Below, piece by piece: positions 31,663 to 39,946 of a stretch of 64,000 nt of DNA (position 1 is its first letter; each line of letters opens with the position of its first letter). Below the pieces are notes generated by a model. That model saw only the letters and a list, made by a program, of their open reading frames with translations, did no database searches and was not told the origin of the DNA. This stretch comes from Chloroflexota bacterium (GTDB lineage: Bacteria; Chloroflexota; Dormibacteria; Dormibacterales; Dormibacteraceae). The stretch covers positions 1-64,000 of the forward strand of contig VBGM01000012.1 of assembly GCA_005880855.1 (NCBI GenBank), in the 5' to 3' direction. Both the position numbers and the translations under genes were made by a program.

Positions 31663-32587
31663 TACTCGAGCTGGCCATCAGGACGTGCTCGTGCGGATGG
31701 TTGTGCTCGCCGGCGCCGTGATGAATCTCCCCGCACGGGTGGCAGCTCTCGACCTGGATGGTTGTATGCCCGATATCGAAGCGGCCGCAGAGCCTGCTCT
31801 CCAGGTCACGGACGACGTGTTCCGCATCACCCAGCGGGCATTCCTCGAGGACCACGTGGACGCTGAGGGCGGTCTCTTCCGAGGACAGCGCCCAGACGTG
31901 CAGATCATGAATACCGATCACATGCTTGGTGCCGGCGATCTCGCTCGTCACCTCGCCGAGGTTGACCTCGCTCGGCGTGCCCTCGAGGAGAAGATTGACC
32001 GTTTCGCGCACGATGCGCCAGGCGCCGTAAGCGATGAGCGCGGCGATTCCCAATGAAAGAATGGGGTCGATGTAGAGCCACCCGGTCACCAGGATGATGG
32101 CGCCGGCCACGACCACTCCCGCCGATGCTCCGATGTCGCCCGTGACATGAAGGACAGCCGCGCGCATGTTCAGGCCCTTGCCTTGCCCGTGAAGGCCAAG
32201 CGCGACATAAGCGTTGATGGCGATTCCAACCAGCGCCGCAACGACCACCACCGCGCCCTGGACCGGCTCCGGGTTGGCGAGCCTGCGGGCAGCCTCGATG
32301 GCGATGGCGATGACGATGACGATCAGGGCCACGGAGTTCACCAGGGCGGCCAGGATGGTGACCCGCTGGTAGCCGTAGCTGCGGCGACGGTCGGCGGGAC
32401 GCCGGGCCTGCTCGACGGCGAACCAGGCCAGGCCGAGCGCGAAAACATCCGTGAATACGTGGCCTGCATCCGAAAGAAGGGCCAGGGAGTGGGAGATCAA
32501 TCCGCCGGCCAGCTCGACGGCGAGTACCAGGCATGTCAGCAGGAGTGCCCTCTTCAGGGCCGACCCCTGGTTGCTCACAGGCTCCAT
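31598..32587 (-). CDS. CDF-family cation efflux transporter (CzcD/ZitB-like)
   Basis: The 329-residue protein has six membrane segments between about 10 and 205. SDAGHVFTD and TGDIGAS carry the HxxxD-type and paired-Asp metal sites of the zinc-transporting subgroup. The cytoplasmic domain has GIHDLHVWALSSEE, and the last 50 residues include CHPCGEIHHGAGEHNHPHEH, a His/Cys metal-binding tail. It should export Zn2+ or related ions in exchange for protons. TAGGAT lies 6 nt before the ATG. The stop lies 65 bp inside the convergent neighbour. Confidence 0.9.
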   Translation of the reverse strand: MEPVSNQGSALKRALLLTCLVLAVELAGGLISHSLALLSDAGHVFTDVFALGLAWFAVEQARRPADRRRSYGYQRVTILAALVNSVALIVIVIAIAIEAARRLANPEPVQGAVVVVAALVGIAINAYVALGLHGQGKGLNMRAAVLHVTGDIGASAGVVVAGAIILVTGWLYIDPILSLGIAALIAYGAWRIVRETVNLLLEGTPSEVNLGEVTSEIAGTKHVIGIHDLHVWALSSEETALSVHVVLEECPLGDAEHVVRDLESRLCGRFDIGHTTIQVESCHPCGEIHHGAGEHNHPHEHVLMASSSISPSNARAVPPPVAGSSERGR

Positions 32588-32593
32588 GAATTC

Positions 32594-32599
32594 ATCCTA
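32594..32599 (-). promoter_or_regulatory. Leaderless-type -10 (TAGGAT) of CDF gene
   Basis: TAGGAT on the minus strand lies 6 nt before the ATG at 32587 and no ribosome site is visible. Confidence 0.4.
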
Positions 32600-32631
32600 C
32601 CCACGTGCTCAACGGCCGAAAGCTCATAACC

Positions 32632-33525
32632 TCACCTCCACCAGTCCTCTCCACGTTCGAGGTAGGCGAGGAGCATGCCGTGACGCAGCCCCTGGTGGCT
32701 GATCTGCAGCACCGCCAGCCCGTACCAGTCGAGGAGGAGGAGGAGGGCTTCGACGCCTCCGCGCATCGCCCTCACGCGGCTTGGTTCCAAGCCGTACTTT
32801 TTCGCCACCTGCACGACCCTGCCGGAGTCGAGGCGGCTCTCGCAGGTGAGAAGGTCGGCTGTGGTGAGGACCGTGGGCGGGTGGCGGCGGGAGAGGAGGA
32901 GGGGGAGGTTGGAAGCGGTGCCGCCCGTCGCCACAAGCCAGTCGACCTCGCCGTCGGGAGCGCGGGCCAGCTCCCGCAGAGCGGCCTTGCGCAGGCGCGC
33001 CCGCTCCTCGGGCCGGGGCGGATCGGACAGATACGTGCTCGACAAGACGCCGGAGCCGATCGCCAGCGAAGCCGAACGGAGCATCTCGCGGCCGCGGGCG
33101 ATCACGATCTCGGTCGAGCCCCCACCGAGATCAACCATCGCCCACTCGCGCTTGGTGGCGTGATACGTGGCGACGCCTAGGAAGCTGAGCTCGGCCTCGC
33201 GGCTGGTCGAGATGATGTGCACCGGCGCGCCGATGGCCTCGCCGGCCTGGCGCGCGAACGCCTCCCCATCCTTGGCTTCGCGCACGGCCTCGGTTGCCGC
33301 CGCGAGAAGCTTGTCGTATCCGTCCTTGCGCGCGCGGTTCACGACCGACCGCAGGGCACGGATCGCGAAGCGTCCCTTGGTGCCGATGGAACCGGTGCGG
33401 GCGACCCGCGCTCCCAGCTCAGGCATCTCGACGTAATGGGCGACCTCTTCCAGCCGGTTGCGAACGACGTCGGCGACCAGTGCGTGAACCGTGTTGCTTC
33501 CAATATCGACGGCAGCCAAGCGCAT
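32632..33525 (-). CDS. ppx: Ppx/GppA family phosphatase
   Basis: From ATG 33525 the protein is 297 residues. RLAAVDIGSNTVHALV is the N-terminal ATP/phosphate motif, ATEAVREAKDGEAF the conserved second block, and MVDLGGGSTEIV plus ATGGTASNL complete the actin-like fold. These enzymes hydrolyse polyphosphate or guanosine pentaphosphate. The short length lacks the C-terminal HD-type part, as in many high-GC Gram-positive Ppx proteins. A TTG three codons earlier is possible. Its possible -10 TAAGTT overlaps the -10 of divergent fumC. Confidence 0.87.
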   Translation of the reverse strand: MRLAAVDIGSNTVHALVADVVRNRLEEVAHYVEMPELGARVARTGSIGTKGRFAIRALRSVVNRARKDGYDKLLAAATEAVREAKDGEAFARQAGEAIGAPVHIISTSREAELSFLGVATYHATKREWAMVDLGGGSTEIVIARGREMLRSASLAIGSGVLSSTYLSDPPRPEERARLRKAALRELARAPDGEVDWLVATGGTASNLPLLLSRRHPPTVLTTADLLTCESRLDSGRVVQVAKKYGLEPSRVRAMRGGVEALLLLLDWYGLAVLQISHQGLRHGMLLAYLERGEDWWR

Positions 33526-33534
33526 TCCGAGCAA

Positions 33535-33540
33535 AACTTA
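33535..33540 (-). promoter_or_regulatory. Possible -10 (TAAGTT) of ppx
   Basis: TAAGTT on the minus strand lies 9 nt before the ppx ATG and shares bases 33539-33540 with the fumC hexamer on the plus strand. Confidence 0.4.
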
Positions 33541-33544
33541 CAAT
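33539..33544 (+). promoter_or_regulatory. Leaderless-type -10 (TACAAT) of fumC
   Basis: TACAAT is followed by exactly 7 nt and the GTG start of fumC at 33552. It is close to the TATAAT consensus. Confidence 0.55.
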
Positions 33545-33551
33545 CCCTGCG

Positions 33552-34967
33552 GTGGCTGCGAAGGAGACGAGGATCGAAAAAGACTCTATGGGCGAGATGG
33601 AGGTCCCCGCGGACGCTTATTACGGAGCGTCCACGCAGCGAGCCGTCCTCAACTTCCCTATCTCCGGCCAGCCGTTTCCGCGCCGGTTCCTCCGTGCGCT
33701 CGGGCTGGTCAAGAAGGCGGCGGCACAGACCAATGGCGAGCTCGGTCTCCTTTCACAACGCCGCGTGCGCGCGATCGTCAAGGCGGCGCAAGAGGTCGTC
33801 GACGGCAAGCTCGACGACCAGTTCCCCATCGACGTCTACCAGACCGGTTCAGGCACGTCCACCAACACCAACGCCAACGAGGTCATCGCGAACCGCGCGA
33901 CCGAGATTCTCAGTGGGGCGCGGGGGTCCAAGCTCGTGCATCCAAATGACCACGTCAACCTCTGCCAGTCCTCTAACGACGTCATCCCCACCGCGATCCA
34001 GGTCTCATGGGCGGTCGCGATCGCGGATGAGCTGATCCCCGCGCTGCAGCAGCTGCAAACTGCGCTCGAGGCGAAGAGCAAGGAGCTCTGGCCCGTGGTC
34101 AAGACCGGCCGCACCCACCTGATGGACGCGACGCCAATCCGGATGGGCCAGGAGTTCAAGGGCTACGCAGGGCAGGTGGAGGATTCGATCCGCCGGGCAC
34201 GCGCGGCGGTCGCCGAGCTGACCAGCGTGCCTCTCGGTGGCACCGCCGTCGGGACCGGACTCAACGCGCATCCTCGGTACGCGCGGCTCACTTGTGCCCG
34301 ACTGGCAACGGCGACCGGCGTGCCGATCCACGAAACTTCCAACCACTTCCACGCACAGGCGACGCTTGACGTGCCGATCGCCGCTCATGGTGCGCTGCGC
34401 ACGATTGCGGTGAGCCTGTGGAAGATCGGCTCGGATATCCGGCTCATGGGCACCGGGCCAGTCGCCGGCATTGGCGAGCTGCGCCTGCCCGAGACGCAGC
34501 CCGGCTCGAGCATCATGCCGGGCAAGGTGAACCCGGTTATCGTCGAGTCGATGACGATGGTGGTGGCCCGCGTCCTCGGCAACGACCTGACGGTCACCTT
34601 CTGCGGGCAGTCCGGAAGCCTCTTCGAGCTCAACGTGATGATGCCCGTCGCAGCGGTCGTAGGCCTCGAGTCGATCACGTTGCTCGCGGCCACGGTTCGC
34701 AACTTCCGCGAGCGCTGCATTGAAGGGCTGCAGGCGACCGAACGCGGGCCTGAGCTCGTCGAGCGCAGCCCGATGCTGGCGACGGCGCTGAATCCGGTGA
34801 TCGGCTACGACGAGGCCGCCAAGATCGCGAAGGAGTCGATCCGCACCGGCAAGTCGATCCGTGAGCTGGCCCGCGCCCGAGGCGTATCCGAGGCGGTGCT
34901 GAACAAGGTGCTAGACCTGGGCAAGATGACAAAACCCGGGCTGGAAGGTCCTGGCGCGGGCGGCTGA
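33552..34967 (+). CDS. fumC: Class II fumarate hydratase
   Basis: From GTG 33552 the protein is 471 residues, normal for class II fumarase. It shows GSGTSTNTNANEV, a THLMDATPIRMG region and the superfamily signature GSSIMPGKVNPV containing the catalytic Ser loop. It converts fumarate and malate in the TCA cycle. The start is fixed by the homologous beginning (EKDSMGEMEVPADAYYG) and a TACAAT box at 7 nt; the frame upstream is antisense to ppx. The potassium channel gene starts 34 bp downstream and may be co-transcribed. Confidence 0.93.
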   Translation: MAAKETRIEKDSMGEMEVPADAYYGASTQRAVLNFPISGQPFPRRFLRALGLVKKAAAQTNGELGLLSQRRVRAIVKAAQEVVDGKLDDQFPIDVYQTGSGTSTNTNANEVIANRATEILSGARGSKLVHPNDHVNLCQSSNDVIPTAIQVSWAVAIADELIPALQQLQTALEAKSKELWPVVKTGRTHLMDATPIRMGQEFKGYAGQVEDSIRRARAAVAELTSVPLGGTAVGTGLNAHPRYARLTCARLATATGVPIHETSNHFHAQATLDVPIAAHGALRTIAVSLWKIGSDIRLMGTGPVAGIGELRLPETQPGSSIMPGKVNPVIVESMTMVVARVLGNDLTVTFCGQSGSLFELNVMMPVAAVVGLESITLLAATVRNFRERCIEGLQATERGPELVERSPMLATALNPVIGYDEAAKIAKESIRTGKSIRELARARGVSEAVLNKVLDLGKMTKPGLEGPGAGG

Positions 34968-35001
34968 GGGCAAAGAGATTGGAGGGGCGCCGCCGGAGTA
35001 G

Positions 35002-36009
35002 GTGATAAGGCGCCTGCCGCACCCGCTGCGACGGTTTCGGCTGCCTGCGGTGCTCCTGCTGGTCGTGATCCTCTACGGCATCACCGGTTACACGGTCATC
35101 GAGCGGTGGAACCTGCTCGACGCCTTCTACATGACGATCATCACGATCTCGACGGTGGGCTACATGGAGATCCATCCGCTGTCGAACGCGGGCGAGATCT
35201 TCACCTCTACGCTCATCGTGGTCGGCGTGGGTACGATGCTCTACGGCTTCGGCGTCTTCGCGGAGACGCTGACCGACAACAGCTTTGTCATCTACAGGAG
35301 AGAGCGGCAGTTGGAGCGTTCGCTGAACCAGCTCCGGGATCACTTCATCATCTGCGGCTACGGCCGGATCGGCACTCAGATCGTCGCCGAGTTCGAGGAG
35401 CACCACATCCCCTACGCCGTCATCGACCAGACCGAGGAGGCGCTGGTTCGCCTGCGCAACGAGGACCGGCTGCACGTTGAAGGCGACGCATCGAGCGAAG
35501 AGATCCTGAAGCTCGCGGGCATCGAGCGTGCGCGTGGCCTGATCTCCGCCGTCGACTCCGATGAGCGCGCCGTCTATATCATCCTCGCCGCCCGAGCGCT
35601 CAAGCCGAACCTCTACCTGATCTCCCGTGCCGGCCGGCCCGAATCGATTCGCAGGCTCGAGCTAGCCGGCGCCAACCGCGTCATCTCGCCCTATCAGATG
35701 GCAGGACACCGCATGGCCGAGCTCGCGGTGAGGCCCGCGCTCGTCGACGTTCTCGACACGCTCCACCATGGGATGGCGGAGATCGTGGTCGAGGAGATGC
35801 TCGTCAAGCAGGGCATGGCGGCGGTTGGCAAAACGGTCGACGAGGCTGGGCTCCTGAGCCCGAACGCGGCCAAGCTGCTTGCAATCCGACGGCGGGATGG
35901 CACGCTGCACGTCAACCCGGGTCCTGGCTTGCGCCTGGAAGAGGGCGACCTCCTGATCGCACTGGGATCCGAAGATCAGCTCTTGGTGTCCGCCGCGATG
36001 CTGAAGTAG
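35002..36009 (+). CDS. Potassium channel with RCK/TrkA domains
   Basis: The 335-residue protein has two membrane helices (about 15-32 and 68-85) around a pore helix with the selectivity filter TVGYM at 51-55, so it is a two-helix K+ channel subunit. The TrkA-N Rossmann domain follows (FIICGYGRIGTQ near 115) with GDASSEEILKLAGI, and a TrkA-C domain ends the protein. Filter TVGYM is a minor variant of TVGYG: the final Gly is Met. The channel probably conducts K+ with nucleotide control. The GTG at 35002 is preceded by GGAG close to the start. Confidence 0.88.
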   Translation: MIRRLPHPLRRFRLPAVLLLVVILYGITGYTVIERWNLLDAFYMTIITISTVGYMEIHPLSNAGEIFTSTLIVVGVGTMLYGFGVFAETLTDNSFVIYRRERQLERSLNQLRDHFIICGYGRIGTQIVAEFEEHHIPYAVIDQTEEALVRLRNEDRLHVEGDASSEEILKLAGIERARGLISAVDSDERAVYIILAARALKPNLYLISRAGRPESIRRLELAGANRVISPYQMAGHRMAELAVRPALVDVLDTLHHGMAEIVVEEMLVKQGMAAVGKTVDEAGLLSPNAAKLLAIRRRDGTLHVNPGPGLRLEEGDLLIALGSEDQLLVSAAMLK

Positions 36010-36035
36010 CGCGGGCCCACCCCAAAGACGACCTC

Positions 36036-36041
36036 TAAAGT
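36036..36041 (+). promoter_or_regulatory. Leaderless-type -10 (TAAAGT)
   Basis: TAAAGT is followed by exactly 7 nt and ATG 36049. It supports that ATG over the GTG at 36040 and marks the start of a five-gene operon. Confidence 0.5.
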
Positions 36042-36048
36042 GGGGACC

Positions 36049-37422
36049 ATGAAGGTCCTCGGACGAAGGCCGGAGCTCGTTGCGCTCGCCTCGGTCGTCA
36101 TCGGCGCGGCAATCGTGATCGGCAAGCTTGGCGTTGGGGTGCTGACAGGCAGCCTAGGCATCATCAGCGAGGCAGTCCACTCGCTGCTCGACCTCGCCGC
36201 GAGCGGCTTCACGCTCGTCGCGGTGCGGACGGCGCGCAAGCCCGCTGACCAGGAGCATCCGTACGGCCACGGACGGGCCGAGAACCTCGCCGCCTTCGCC
36301 GAAGGCGTGCTGTTGCTGATCACCGCCGCAGGCATCGCATACCAGGCAGTCCATCGCCTTACCGCGGGCGGCGCCGCGGTCAATGCCGCCGGTTATGCGT
36401 TCGCCCTGCTCGTAGTCACGCTGCTGATCGAGCTCGGCCGTGCCGCCGTCCTGCGACGGGTCGGACGCGAGGCTGGCAGCGACGCGCTGCTGGCTGACGC
36501 CACCAACCGCTGGTCCGACGTGCTCGCCACGATCGGCGTCCTGGCTGGTCTCGCCGGTGTGCGGATGGGCTTGGCCTGGGCGGACTCGGTGGCAGCACTC
36601 CTGGTGGCCGTGATCATCGCGCGCGCCGCAGCCGTGCTGGCCTGGCGCTCCGGCGACATCCTCATCGATCGAGCCCCGGCCGGCGCCGAACGCAACCTGC
36701 GCTCAGCGATCGAGGCTGTGAACGGCGTGCGCGAGGTGCGTTCCGTGCGGGTGCGCCGCTCGGGGCCGAACCTGCTCGGCGACGCAAGCATCGCAACGGC
36801 CCGGATGCTGCCGCTCGAGGCTGCGGGCGGACTCGTCGATGACGTGAAACGGGCGGCCCGCGAGGCGCTGCCCGAGCTCGAGCTCACGGTCCTTGTCGAA
36901 GCCCAGTCGCAGCCAAGTGACCTCGTCGAGCGCATTCACGCCGCGGCCGCGCGCAACGGTGGCGTGCGTGATCTTCACAACGTGACGGTTGAGCGGGAGA
37001 GCGATGGCTCCCTCCACCTCACGATGCACGCGAAGCTCCCCGGCGACATGACGCTGGCCGCTGCGTCGCAGGCGAGCGCACGACTCGAGAAGACGCTGCG
37101 GACCGAGCTGCCTGACGCGACGCGCATCGACATCCACCTCGAGCCCATGGAGCCGCACGTCGTGCGAGGCGAGGACGTCACGCAGCGCCGCGCGCAGCTC
37201 GCAGAGCGAATGCGAGAGGTGGTGGAGTCGCATCCGGCTGTGAAGCGCTGCGTCGACGTCGAGCTCAGCGATCGGCACAACCGCATCCACGCGCATGTGG
37301 TCGCGGAGCTGGCAGGCGATGTGAGCCTGGAGCAGGCACACCGGGTCGAGACCGAGCTCGAGGAGCAGATTCGGCGCGCACTACCCGAGGTCAGCGAGGT
37401 GACGGCGCGGGCCACGGCGTGA
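36049..37422 (+). CDS. CDF-family cation transporter with three C-terminal modules
   Basis: The 457-residue protein has six membrane segments to about residue 200, with SEAVHSLLDL and DATNRWSDVLAT as the metal-site helices. The cytoplasmic part is about 250 residues instead of the usual 80-100. Three ferredoxin-like units can be traced: about 208-283 (RNLRSAIEAVNGVREVRSVRV), 290-370 (VRDLHNVTVE) and 380-455 (HPAVKRCVDVELS). They may sense metal or set dimer geometry. The metal is probably Mn, Fe, Co or Zn. It begins an operon whose next four genes all overlap start on stop. Confidence 0.85.
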   Translation: MKVLGRRPELVALASVVIGAAIVIGKLGVGVLTGSLGIISEAVHSLLDLAASGFTLVAVRTARKPADQEHPYGHGRAENLAAFAEGVLLLITAAGIAYQAVHRLTAGGAAVNAAGYAFALLVVTLLIELGRAAVLRRVGREAGSDALLADATNRWSDVLATIGVLAGLAGVRMGLAWADSVAALLVAVIIARAAAVLAWRSGDILIDRAPAGAERNLRSAIEAVNGVREVRSVRVRRSGPNLLGDASIATARMLPLEAAGGLVDDVKRAAREALPELELTVLVEAQSQPSDLVERIHAAAARNGGVRDLHNVTVERESDGSLHLTMHAKLPGDMTLAAASQASARLEKTLRTELPDATRIDIHLEPMEPHVVRGEDVTQRRAQLAERMREVVESHPAVKRCVDVELSDRHNRIHAHVVAELAGDVSLEQAHRVETELEEQIRRALPEVSEVTARATA

Positions 37423-38300
37423 GACCGGGTCGCGAGGATGACCTGTTCGCGGTTCTCGAGCTGTGGCATGCGGAGGTGCGCGCCGGGCGTCAGGACTGCG
37501 TGCCGGGCGAGGCGCACATGACCAAACTGCTGGCTGGCTTCGACTGGGGAGCTCGCTCGAGGATGGTTGAAGGCGCGAACGGCGTCGAGGCCGCAGTCCT
37601 CGTCGCGGGCCGCCCCACTCCGGGCGGCACCGTCACTCAGATTTCGGTTGCGTGCGAGCGGCCGGCGTTGCGGAACGACCTTCTGCGCTGGGGACTCGAC
37701 CTGTCGAAGGCGGCGGGCGCGGTTGCGGCGCAGGTTTGGTCCGGACGCGGCCACAGCGACGGCCTGGCCGAGTTGGGCGCTCATTACGTCCGTCCGTGGT
37801 GGCGCATGGACATGGACTTGACCGGCGCGCTTCCAAATCCCCAGCCCGTCGCCGGCTACGTGGTCCGCGATGGAAATCAGGTCGCCCCTGGCGGCTGGTC
37901 GGAGGTGCACAATCGGTCGTTCGCGGACCACTGGCGTTTCTCGCCACGTTATGAGGCGGAGCTGGTGACCGGCCGGCTGCCTCATCTGGCGCTGATGGCC
38001 ATCACGGACAAGGGCGGGCCGGCTGCGGTCACGCTCGCCCATCTCGAGTCGTATGCCGAGGATGCACGGCCTCAGCCGGTCGGCCTCGTGAGCTCCGTGG
38101 GCACGGTTCCTGAGCACCGACGCAGGGGACTGGCCACCTGGCTGGTGGCTGAGGCGCTCCGGCGCCTGCGGAAAGAGGGAGCGGCTTCCGCTTCGCTCTA
38201 CGTCGATGGTTGGAACCACACGCGGGCGTTCGACGCCTACCGCAAGCTCGGATTCGAGTTGTCGTTCGAGTCAGAGGTCTGGGAAGCTACCTTCCAGTGA
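37419..38300 (+). CDS. Tandem-domain GNAT acetyltransferase (MshD-like layout)
   Basis: The 293-residue protein has a degenerate N-terminal half and a C-terminal GNAT domain with VSSVGTVPEHRRRGLATWL, the acetyl-CoA pyrophosphate loop Q/RxxGxA pattern, then ASLYVDGWNHTRAFDAYRKLGF. The double layout resembles mycothiol synthase MshD, but nearby mycothiol genes are absent and the substrate is unknown. The GTG start overlaps the CDF stop by 4 bp (GTGA), and its own stop overlaps the sedolisin start in the same way. Confidence 0.8.
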   Translation: MRPGREDDLFAVLELWHAEVRAGRQDCVPGEAHMTKLLAGFDWGARSRMVEGANGVEAAVLVAGRPTPGGTVTQISVACERPALRNDLLRWGLDLSKAAGAVAAQVWSGRGHSDGLAELGAHYVRPWWRMDMDLTGALPNPQPVAGYVVRDGNQVAPGGWSEVHNRSFADHWRFSPRYEAELVTGRLPHLALMAITDKGGPAAVTLAHLESYAEDARPQPVGLVSSVGTVPEHRRRGLATWLVAEALRRLRKEGAASASLYVDGWNHTRAFDAYRKLGFELSFESEVWEATFQ

Positions 38301-39946
38301 GGATCCGCGTGGTGGGGGCGCTGGCCGCTGTGGCGATCCTTGGCCTGACAGGTTGCAGCTCACCCCAAACGGCGAGAACCGCGGCGCCGGTGCGCAGTGT
38401 GACCGCGACACCACCACCCCTCGCGACGGCGATCAAGCAGGCCGCGAAGCTGGGCCCGTCGGGCATGGCAACCCACATTGAACTCAGCCTCGGTCTCAAG
38501 GTGAGCCAGGGCGACGAGCTGGCAAGGCTCGTGGCGTCGGGACGAACCGTGACACCCGAGGAGTACACCGCCCGATTCGGCCCCGATCCCATGCGCGTCC
38601 AGGCAGCTCTTAAGGTGCTTGTTGCAGCCGGCCTCCACGCCACGTGGCGTCCAGGTTCCGCGCTGATCGCGGCGGATGGTCCGGCGCCGGCGGTCGCGGC
38701 CGTGTTCGCGATCGACATCGAGGACTACCGGCTACCCAGCGGCGCTACGTTCTACGCATCCCTCGACACCCCGAAGCTTGCACCCGTCCTGGCCGCGGTG
38801 ATCAGCAGCGTGAACGGGCTGGACAACTACCGCCACGAGCGCACATACGCGGTGCGGCCGGGCGGACTGACGCCGACCGACGTGCTCGCGTTCTACAACC
38901 TGAAGCCACTGCGTGATGCCGGGCTCGACGGCGCCGGCATCACGGTCGTCCTCCCCGAGATCGACGACCTCCCCAACCTGACCGACCTGAACAAGTTCGC
39001 CGGCGAGTTCGGGTTGCCGCCGTACGATGCCGTCTTGACTCTCAAGCGCGACACGTCGTGGGGCACGCCTGAAAAGCCTCAGGGTGAGACCGCGCTGGAC
39101 CTCGAGATCATCCACCAGGTCGCGCCGGCGGCAAAGATCGTCGTCTACTTCTCAGCCCCGGACTTCGCCCATGCCGATCGCGCGTTCGACCAGATGATCA
39201 ACGACCACCTGGGTTCCGTCATCTCGGAAAGCCTGGGCGCGTGCGAGTCGGATACGCCAAGCGGTCATCGCGACCTGTACGCGAGCATCCAGAACCGATC
39301 GGCCGCCCAAGGCATGTCGCACTTCGTGGCCAGCGGAGACGGGGGCGCTTACACATGCGGCGTGACCGCGACGCCTGCCACCAGCTTTCCCGCAACGCTG
39401 CCCAACGTGACCGCGGTCGGCGGCACCACCGTCTTCGAATCGGTCCAGGGCGTCTACTTCAAAGAGACGGCCTGGGGCGGTCCGCTCACGGAGAGCGGCA
39501 GCGGCGGCGGCGCGAGCCAGTTCTATGCCATTCCCGACTATCAGAAAACCGTCAGCCAGGCCGCCGGCCACTCCTTCCGGCAGGTGCCCGATGTCGCTGC
39601 GGACGCCGATCCCTCCACCGGATTTCACATCGTCTTCGGAGGACGTGACGGCCAGGCAGGCGGTACTTCGGCGGCGGCTCCGCTGTGGGCGGCGACCGTC
39701 GCCCTCATCGACCAGGACCTCAAGCGCAAAGGCCTGCGTGAGACGGGCTTCGCCAACCCGGCCATCTACTGGATGGGTGCCAACACATCACGCCTGCCTG
39801 CGCGTCCGTTCCATGACGTCACCGGGGGCAACAACCTCGCATTCGACGCCGTTGCGGGCTGGGACTTCGCCACCGGCTGGGGAAGCATGGACGGCGCTGC
39901 TCTCGACGCCGCCTGGATCACGTACATAAAAGGAGGGGGGGCGTGA
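38297..39946 (+). CDS. S53 sedolisin-family protease, lipoprotein form
   Basis: From GTG 38297 the protein is 549 residues with a lipobox LTGC ending at Cys20. A pro-kumamolisin-type prodomain covers about 60-185. The catalytic domain has GETALDLE with Glu264 and Asp268, and AGGTSAAAP with Ser458. The C-terminal DVTGGNNLAF to WDFATGWGS region is the calcium site. Such enzymes are secreted acid-active endopeptidases that self-activate. Being a lipoprotein would hold this one on the outer face of the membrane. It lies in an operon with a GNAT, PrsW-like and zinc-ribbon protein, which is unusual. Confidence 0.87.
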   Translation: MRIRVVGALAAVAILGLTGCSSPQTARTAAPVRSVTATPPPLATAIKQAAKLGPSGMATHIELSLGLKVSQGDELARLVASGRTVTPEEYTARFGPDPMRVQAALKVLVAAGLHATWRPGSALIAADGPAPAVAAVFAIDIEDYRLPSGATFYASLDTPKLAPVLAAVISSVNGLDNYRHERTYAVRPGGLTPTDVLAFYNLKPLRDAGLDGAGITVVLPEIDDLPNLTDLNKFAGEFGLPPYDAVLTLKRDTSWGTPEKPQGETALDLEIIHQVAPAAKIVVYFSAPDFAHADRAFDQMINDHLGSVISESLGACESDTPSGHRDLYASIQNRSAAQGMSHFVASGDGGAYTCGVTATPATSFPATLPNVTAVGGTTVFESVQGVYFKETAWGGPLTESGSGGGASQFYAIPDYQKTVSQAAGHSFRQVPDVAADADPSTGFHIVFGGRDGQAGGTSAAAPLWAATVALIDQDLKRKGLRETGFANPAIYWMGANTSRLPARPFHDVTGGNNLAFDAVAGWDFATGWGSMDGAALDAAWITYIKGGGA

